Assembly (NCBI GenBank): GCA_003663055.1
Contig: QMZF01000017.1
Span: forward strand, 1 to 9,965
Length of the DNA stretch: 9,965 nt
Direction: 5' to 3'
From: Archaeoglobales archaeon
Lineage (GTDB): Archaea; Halobacteriota; Archaeoglobi; Archaeoglobales; Archaeoglobaceae
Shown here: positions 6,116-9,965 of the stretch, in pieces
How the letters are laid out: each line of letters opens with the position of its first letter
How positions within the stretch are numbered: the stretch's first letter is position 1
Program-made: the position numbers and the translations under genes
Notes under the pieces: generated by a model
What the model saw: the letters and a program-made list of their open reading frames with translations, nothing else
Database searches by the model: none
What the model was told of the DNA's origin: nothing

Positions 6116-6625
6116 ATGGACATCTACGTTCTGAGACTTGGCCATAGGGCGGAAAGAGACAAAAGAATTTCGACCCACGTAGCTTTAACTGCAAGGGCTT
6201 TTGGGGCAAAGGGCATTTACTTTGATACTTATGATGAAAAAATTTTTGAGAGTGTAACAGATGTTGTTAAGCGGTGGGGTGGTAGCTTCTTTATAAAGCA
6301 GTGCAGCTGGAAAAAGCTGATGAAGGAATTTGAGGGGCTTAAAGTTCACCTAACTATGTACGGAATACCTTTGCCGGAAAAAATTGAGGAAATAAAGAGA
6401 GCGGACAAGGTTCTAGTTGTTGTAGGAGCAGAAAAGGTTCCGTCGGAAGTTTACGAGCTTGCGGACATGAATATTTCAATTGGTACGCAGCCCCACAGTG
6501 AGGTTGCAGCCCTTGCAGTCTTCCTCGACCGTGTTCTTAGTGGAAAAGTTTTCAGAATTAGTTTCAAGGATGCAAAGATAAGAATAATTCCATCTGAGAT
6601 GGGAAAACGAGTGGAGGAGAAGTGA
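6116..6625 (+). CDS. trm56: tRNA (cytidine(56)-2'-O)-methyltransferase, SPOUT family
   Basis: Trm56 uses S-adenosylmethionine to methylate the 2'-hydroxyl of C56 in the T-loop of archaeal tRNAs, stabilising the tRNA elbow. The 169-residue length is typical. The N-terminal signature '[20 protein letters not shown]' (5-24) is diagnostic, with conserved Arg residues; HLTMYG (78-83) follows, and the SAM-binding trefoil-knot region is seen as 'VVVGAEKVP' (101-109) and '[19 protein letters not shown]' (121-139). The family is archaeal, which supports the assignment of the window. The ATG is set by the box A 27 bases upstream. It is divergent from the KaiC-like pair and followed after 46 bases by ilvE, which has its own box A. 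Confidence 0.96.
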   Translation: MDIYVLRLGHRAERDKRISTHVALTARAFGAKGIYFDTYDEKIFESVTDVVKRWGGSFFIKQCSWKKLMKEFEGLKVHLTMYGIPLPEKIEEIKRADKVLVVVGAEKVPSEVYELADMNISIGTQPHSEVAALAVFLDRVLSGKVFRISFKDAKIRIIPSEMGKRVEEK

Positions 6626-6642
6626 GGCTTAACCGATACGTT

Positions 6643-6648
6643 TTTATA
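6643..6648 (+). promoter_or_regulatory. Box A promoter of ilvE
   Basis: TTTATA within TTTTTATAGA is centred 26 bases before the ilvE ATG. The preceding T run just after the trm56 stop may also serve as a weak terminator for trm56. Confidence 0.6.
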
Positions 6649-6671
6649 GACACATTTCCTCGCTAAGCGCA

Positions 6672-7553
6672 ATGCCAGACGATTTGCTTGTTTATATCAA
6701 TGGTGAATTTGTGCCTGAAAGCGAAGCGAAGATCAGCGTTTTTGATCACGGGTTTTTGTATGGTGATGGCGTTTTTGAAGGCATTAGGGCATACAACGGC
6801 AAGGTCTTCAAGCTGAAAGAACATATCGACAGGCTTTACGATTGCGCTAGGGTGATAGACCTACAAATACCGATGTCGAAGGAGGAATTCATGGAAATTA
6901 TACTCGAAACGCTGAGGAAAAACGGGCTAAGGGATGCTTACATAAGACCGATAGTCACAAGGGGAATAGGTGATCTTGGGTTAGATCCTAGGAAATGCGG
7001 AAAGCCAACTGTCATAGTTATAACGAAGCCTTGGGGAAAACTCTATGGAGATCTTTACGAAAAGGGGTTGAAAGCCATAACGGTCACTGTTAGAAGGAAC
7101 GCCATCGATTCCCTCCCGCCAAACATAAAGTCCCTCAACTACCTCAACAACATACTGGCAAAGATTGAGGCGAACGCTAAGGGAGGCGATGAAGCGATAT
7201 TTCTTGATCACAATGGCTACATATCTGAAGGGAGTGGAGACAACATATTCGTTGTCAAAAATGGCACCGTTTACACTCCGCCAACACTCAACAACTTGAG
7301 GGGGATAACGAGGATGGTAACCATAGAATTGATACAAAAACTTAGAATACCATTCAAGGAGATAAATCTTGGCCTTTACGATCTCTATTCGGCCGATGAG
7401 ATTTTTGTTACCGGAACAGCTGCGGAAATAGCTCCGATCACTGTCATAGATGGAAGAGTTGTTGGCGATGGAAAGCCCGGAGAAATAACGAGGAGGCTGA
7501 TGGAGGAGTTCAGGAAGGTTACTGAAAACGAGGGAGTGCCTATATACGAGTAG
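6672..7553 (+). CDS. ilvE: Branched-chain amino acid aminotransferase
   Basis: A 293-residue fold-type IV PLP enzyme that interconverts Leu, Ile and Val with their 2-oxo acids using glutamate/2-oxoglutarate. Key blocks: '[20 protein letters not shown]' (24-43), the PLP Schiff-base lysine K153 in '[17 protein letters not shown]', the family signature running from E174 ('[20 protein letters not shown]') and '[12 protein letters not shown]' (245-256). Length and motifs match archaeal and bacterial IlvE; the YISEGSGDN segment and GTAAE motif favour IlvE over D-amino-acid transaminase or 4-amino-4-deoxychorismate lyase. It is preceded by its own TATA box and followed 15 bases later by the ACT-hom pair, so the block joins branched-chain and aspartate-family synthesis. 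The last codons contain a likely promoter for the next gene. Confidence 0.96.
   Translation: MPDDLLVYINGEFVPESEAKISVFDHGFLYGDGVFEGIRAYNGKVFKLKEHIDRLYDCARVIDLQIPMSKEEFMEIILETLRKNGLRDAYIRPIVTRGIGDLGLDPRKCGKPTVIVITKPWGKLYGDLYEKGLKAITVTVRRNAIDSLPPNIKSLNYLNNILAKIEANAKGGDEAIFLDHNGYISEGSGDNIFVVKNGTVYTPPTLNNLRGITRMVTIELIQKLRIPFKEINLGLYDLYSADEIFVTGTAAEIAPITVIDGRVVGDGKPGEITRRLMEEFRKVTENEGVPIYE
7541..7546 (+). promoter_or_regulatory. Box A inside the 3' end of ilvE, for the ACT-hom unit
   Basis: TATATA, within codons of the last four residues of IlvE, is centred 25-26 bases before the ATG at 7569. The spacing equals that of the other promoters here, and the ACT gene has no good Shine-Dalgarno site, so a separate leaderless transcript is plausible. 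Confidence 0.45.
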
Positions 7554-7568
7554 AGTACATGATTAAGT

Positions 7569-8075
7569 ATGGCAATAGTATCCATTGTTGTTGAACTCAA
7601 GGATCAACCGGGACAGCTCCTTAGAGTCTTGGAACCAATTTCAAGGCTTGGGGGAAATATACTTAGTATAGTCCACCAGAGGGATAAGAAAACTCCACTG
7701 GGCAGGATTCCTGTTGAGATTTCTTTGCAGATTGATGAAAAGAAGGTGGAGGATCTTATAAAAATAATAAAAAGCGAAACAATCGTTAGGAGCTACAACG
7801 AGGTCAGGCTTATAGCTACAACGTCGATCATGCTCGTCGGCCACATCATTCACACCGACTTGGGCGATACTATCAACAGCATAGACAGAACTGGCTTTGC
7901 GGAAGTTGTTGACATGCACATATCGATGCCTAAGCTCAATGAGCCGTCAACAGCGATGGTAACCATATCTGCAACGGGAAAAGAGAAGCTGAAGGAAGCG
8001 ATAGAGTTGCTTAGGGATGTGTGCAGGAGGAAGGGAATATTGATGATAGAACCTCTAAACGAGGAGCCGGTATGA
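7569..8075 (+). CDS. ACT-domain protein, predicted allosteric regulator of homoserine dehydrogenase
   Basis: A 168-residue regulatory protein with no catalytic motif. The N-terminal ACT domain (about 3-80) has the characteristic 'ELKDQPGQLLRVLEPISRLG' (9-28), where the DxPGxL turn is part of the amino-acid binding site. The second half (about 85-162) again shows strand-helix-strand order ('IMLVGHIIHTDLGDTINSI', later 'AMVTISATGKEKLKEAIELL') and is probably a divergent second ACT-like domain. It ends in an ATGA overlap with hom, and proteins of this kind are annotated elsewhere as predicted allosteric regulators of homoserine dehydrogenase. Because hom here lacks its own ACT domain, feedback inhibition (for example by threonine) is inferred to act through this protein in trans. 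The ATG at 7569 is chosen over an out-of-frame ATG at 7559. Confidence 0.9.
   Translation: MAIVSIVVELKDQPGQLLRVLEPISRLGGNILSIVHQRDKKTPLGRIPVEISLQIDEKKVEDLIKIIKSETIVRSYNEVRLIATTSIMLVGHIIHTDLGDTINSIDRTGFAEVVDMHISMPKLNEPSTAMVTISATGKEKLKEAIELLRDVCRRKGILMIEPLNEEPV
8061..8066 (+). promoter_or_regulatory. Shine-Dalgarno site for hom
   Basis: GAGGAG lies 5 bases before the ATG at 8072 within the end of the ACT gene. It supports this start instead of an in-frame GTG at 8021, which would add 17 residues ahead of the dinucleotide-binding strand. Confidence 0.6.
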
Positions 8076-9064
8076 TAAGGATCGCTATTTTTGGGTTTGG
8101 AGCAGTTGGACAAGGAGTTGCTGAAATTCTCATGCAAAGGGAGAGAATAGAAAGATGGATTGGTAGATACGAAGTAGTTGCAGTGGCGGATTCAAGGGGC
8201 TCTCTATGCAGCGAGGACGGCATCAGTCTTAAGGAAGCGATAGAGGTGAAGAAGAGAGGCAGTCTGCCTGAAGGGAAGAGTGTGATGGAAATAATCGAAA
8301 GTATGGACTTCGATGTTGCAATCGAAGCAACGCCAACGAACATCGAAACGGGAGAACCGGGACTTAGTCACATCAGGGCATGCTTAAACAAGGGTAGTCA
8401 CGTGATAACGTCGAATAAAGGACCGCTCGTGGTTGCGTATAAAGAGCTTGCAGAACTTGCAAAGAAGAAGAACGTCAAGCTTGCATTTGAAGCTACCGTT
8501 GGTGGTGCGATGCCTCTGATAAAGCTCGCAAAGAGAGACCTTGCGGGAAACGAGATAATTTCTATAAAGGGTATCCTCAACGGAACTTGCAATTACATCC
8601 TTTCGAGGATGGAGCAAGAGAGGCTGAGCTACCAACAGATTCTCGCAGAGGCGAAGGAGCTAAAAATCGTCGAAGCTAACGCCAGCTACGACGTTGAGGG
8701 CATAGATTCAGCAGCGAAACTCGTAATTCTTGCCAATGCCGTTATGGAGATGGATGCAACTTTCAACGATGTGGAGATTGTTGGAATAACGAGCATAACG
8801 CCCGAAGCTTTTGAGATAGCCATGGAAAAGGGATACACGATAAGGCTTATTGCAGAGGCGAGCAGAGACGGGTTGAGAGTCTCTCCAAGGCTTTTGCCGC
8901 TTCATCATCCACTGGCAGTAAGAGGAACGCTCAATGCGGTGTTAATCCAGACGGATTTGGCTAGGGAGGTTTTTGTAATAGGTAGAGGGGCGGGAAAGAT
9001 AGAAACTGCTAGCGCAATAATATCAGACTTGGTTGATATCTATGGAAACGATAGAACCAATTAA
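8072..9064 (+). CDS. hom: Homoserine dehydrogenase
   Basis: Reduces aspartate 4-semialdehyde to homoserine with NAD(P)H, the branch leading to Thr, Ile and Met. The 330-residue protein starts directly with the Rossmann strand 'IRIAIFGFGAVGQG' (2-15). NKGP (115-118) with its catalytic Lys, 'EATVGGAMPLIK' (140-151), 'KGILNGTCNYILSRM' (166-180) and the substrate region 'EANASYDVEGIDSAAK' (201-216) with E201, D212 and K216 are all present. The last block differs from the commoner EADPTxDVxGxDAA pattern (Asn for Asp, Ala for Pro), but the polar residues that hold homoserine are kept. There is no C-terminal ACT domain, so this is the short form, with regulation probably supplied by the upstream ACT protein. 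ATG 8072 overlaps that gene's stop (ATGA) and has a GAGGAG ribosome site. Its 3' end overlaps the peptidase gene by 23 bases. Confidence 0.96.
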   Translation: MIRIAIFGFGAVGQGVAEILMQRERIERWIGRYEVVAVADSRGSLCSEDGISLKEAIEVKKRGSLPEGKSVMEIIESMDFDVAIEATPTNIETGEPGLSHIRACLNKGSHVITSNKGPLVVAYKELAELAKKKNVKLAFEATVGGAMPLIKLAKRDLAGNEIISIKGILNGTCNYILSRMEQERLSYQQILAEAKELKIVEANASYDVEGIDSAAKLVILANAVMEMDATFNDVEIVGITSITPEAFEIAMEKGYTIRLIAEASRDGLRVSPRLLPLHHPLAVRGTLNAVLIQTDLAREVFVIGRGAGKIETASAIISDLVDIYGNDRTN

Positions 9065-9758
9065 AATTCTTCTTACCCTCCTTTTTCTTCTAAAAGCCTG
9101 TGAAATGGACCTTAAGGAGCGCAGGGTTCCCAATAGGTTATGGAGGAACATGCTACTCGTCCTCATTCCGCTTAACGTGGTAGAGTACTTTATGGAGCCC
9201 TTTGATCTCGTATTTGCAGCTTTTCAGCTAGCGTTTGTTTTTACCCTCTGTTACGCTTTATACTACCTCGGTCTCTATGGAGGGGCGGATGCAAAGGCGA
9301 TAATGGTTCTTGCTGCTGTGTTTCCTACCTATCCATCCTTCCTCGTTTTTCCTCTACTCAATCATGGTTTGGGTATACTTGCGTTTACAACGCTTGCAAA
9401 CTCCGTGCTTGCAGCTCCCTTCTTAGTTATCATTCTTCTGCTGAGAAACGCGCTTTCCGGAAACTTGGAATTTCCGTACTGTTTAATAGGATACAAGGTT
9501 AGTGCAAGGGCAATTCCGAGATTTCATAACCTACTGGAGTACGTGGAAGGGGGTAAAATAAAGAAAAGGCTGAGGAGCGTTGAACCTAGTGAAGAAATGC
9601 TGAATGAGTTAAGAAGGGCTGCAGATGCAGGGCTTATAAAGAAGGTGTGGGTAACTCCTGGCTTGCCTTTCCTTTGCTTCATAACCGTTGGATTTGTTGT
9701 TGCTGTTTTGGTGGGCGACCTAATAGTGTGGTTATTTTTAACCAGTCGTGGATTCTAG
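9042..9758 (+). CDS. A24-family prepilin/preflagellin-type peptidase
   Basis: An integral membrane aspartyl protease (238 residues) of the TadA/PilD-FlaK-EppA type that would remove class III signal peptides from archaeal pilins or archaellins at the cytoplasmic face. The two catalytic aspartates are visible: D23 in 'EMDLKERRVPN' and D83 in the GxGD-type motif 'YGGADAKAIMVL' (79-90). About six hydrophobic segments are present (roughly 6-20, 37-50, 54-76, 86-105, 110-134, 208-233), with a charged cytosolic loop at about 150-200, followed by 'VTPGLPFLCFITVGF' (204-218), a C-terminal block typical of the archaeal branch. ATG 9042 is preferred to TTG 9033, which would only add three residues; a GGTTGAT element lies 4 bases upstream of the ATG. 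The gene overlaps hom by 23 bases, so it is co-transcribed with amino-acid genes. No pilin gene is visible in the window. Confidence 0.9.
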   Translation: METIEPIKILLTLLFLLKACEMDLKERRVPNRLWRNMLLVLIPLNVVEYFMEPFDLVFAAFQLAFVFTLCYALYYLGLYGGADAKAIMVLAAVFPTYPSFLVFPLLNHGLGILAFTTLANSVLAAPFLVIILLLRNALSGNLEFPYCLIGYKVSARAIPRFHNLLEYVEGGKIKKRLRSVEPSEEMLNELRRAADAGLIKKVWVTPGLPFLCFITVGFVVAVLVGDLIVWLFLTSRGF

Positions 9759-9764
9759 CTCTAG

Positions 9765-9801
9765 GCAAAGATATGTGATAGCGTTTTTCTCTTTGCTTTT
9801 T
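9765..9801 (+). terminator. Hairpin plus T-tract after the peptidase gene
   Basis: GCAAAGA (9765-9771) and TCTTTGC (9790-9796) form a 7-bp stem with an 18-base loop that itself has a T run, followed directly by TTTTT. It ends the plus-strand block before the convergent gene; no equivalent T-tract is seen on the minus strand. Confidence 0.5.
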
Positions 9802-9813
9802 GGACGTATCAGC

Positions 9814-9965
9814 CTAATATCTTCCGAAAAGTCCTCCTATAAGTCTTTCTATAAGTTCAGAAAATTTTTCTACATAATTTTCTTTGATTAGTACAATTAA
9901 CACAATAATGGCTGCTAGAATAAGATAAATTGACCAAAGAGGGTTTCCGACGACGGCAACCCCTC
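9814..9965 (-). CDS. Partial gene: C-terminal end of a small membrane protein
   Basis: An open frame enters from the right edge and ends at a TAG at 9814-9816, giving 49 visible residues. It reads 'GVAVVGNPLWS', then one strongly hydrophobic segment 'IYLILAAIIVLIVLI', then a charged amphipathic tail 'KENYVEKFSELIERLIGGLF' ending in GRY. The pattern of a membrane span followed by an amphipathic helix is characteristic of coding sequence, and the other two frames on this strand have early stops. The family cannot be recognised from the tail. It converges on the A24 peptidase gene with a 55-base gap. It could be the end of a larger membrane protein or a small single-span protein; the N-terminus is outside the window. 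Confidence 0.6.
   Translation of the reverse strand, partial: GVAVVGNPLWSIYLILAAIIVLIVLIKENYVEKFSELIERLIGGLFGRY

Noticed and set aside
8040..8056. TGATGA-type C-box sequence suggesting a C/D box guide RNA
   Set aside because: It lies in conserved coding sequence, and no paired D/D' boxes at suitable spacing were found here or in the intergenic gaps.
8021..8071. GTG-initiated 17-residue extension of hom
   Set aside because: The extra residues precede the Rossmann strand that normally starts the protein, and ATG 8072 has a GAGGAG site and an ATGA overlap.
1..9965. CRISPR array, insertion sequence or prophage
   Set aside because: No regularly spaced repeats, terminal inverted repeats, transposase or phage motifs were seen on either strand.

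Overview
The window looks like chromosomal DNA from a hyperthermophilic archaeon, most likely Archaeoglobales or a near relative. The reasons are an archaea-only tRNA methyltransferase (Trm56), archaeal KaiC/RAD55-like ATPases, heavy use of AGG/AGA for Arg and ATA for Ile, very short intergenic gaps, and TATA-type box A elements centred about 26 bp before start codons, as expected of leaderless archaeal mRNAs. The taxon is inferred from gene content and style, not from a database match.

Layout, left to right. (1) 1-1717, minus strand: a tldD-tldE metalloprotease pair with an ATGA overlap; tldE runs off the left edge. (2) 1718-2825, plus strand: an unrecognised all-helical 116-residue protein, then an AT-rich spacer with a perfect 11-bp inverted repeat, then a GNAT acetyltransferase. 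(3) 2822-5985, minus strand: a two-gene KaiC-like ATPase unit (one intact, one with a destroyed P-loop), followed by a ClC-family chloride protein with two CBS domains. (4) 6116-9758, plus strand: trm56, ilvE, an ACT-domain regulator, homoserine dehydrogenase (hom) and a type IV prepilin/preflagellin-type (A24) peptidase, tightly packed. (5) 9814-9965, minus strand: the C-terminal end of a small membrane protein that converges on the peptidase across a hairpin plus T-tract terminator.

How the genes work together. ilvE (branched-chain amino acid transamination), the ACT protein and hom (homoserine synthesis, on the way to Thr, Ile and Met) form a coherent amino-acid block. The ACT regulator is encoded separately but overlaps hom by 4 bp (ATGA). 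The A24 peptidase overlaps the end of hom and has no obvious metabolic tie to it. The two KaiC-like proteins probably act as a pair, with ATP turnover supplied by the larger one. The ClC gene lies directly downstream but has its own box A.

No RNA gene, CRISPR array, insertion sequence or phage gene was seen. No intergenic gap exceeds 180 bp. The least ordinary items are the ATPase/pseudo-ATPase pair, the ClC protein with Val at the expected internal proton glutamate, the inverted repeat before the acetyltransferase gene, and the orphan peptidase next to a small membrane protein.
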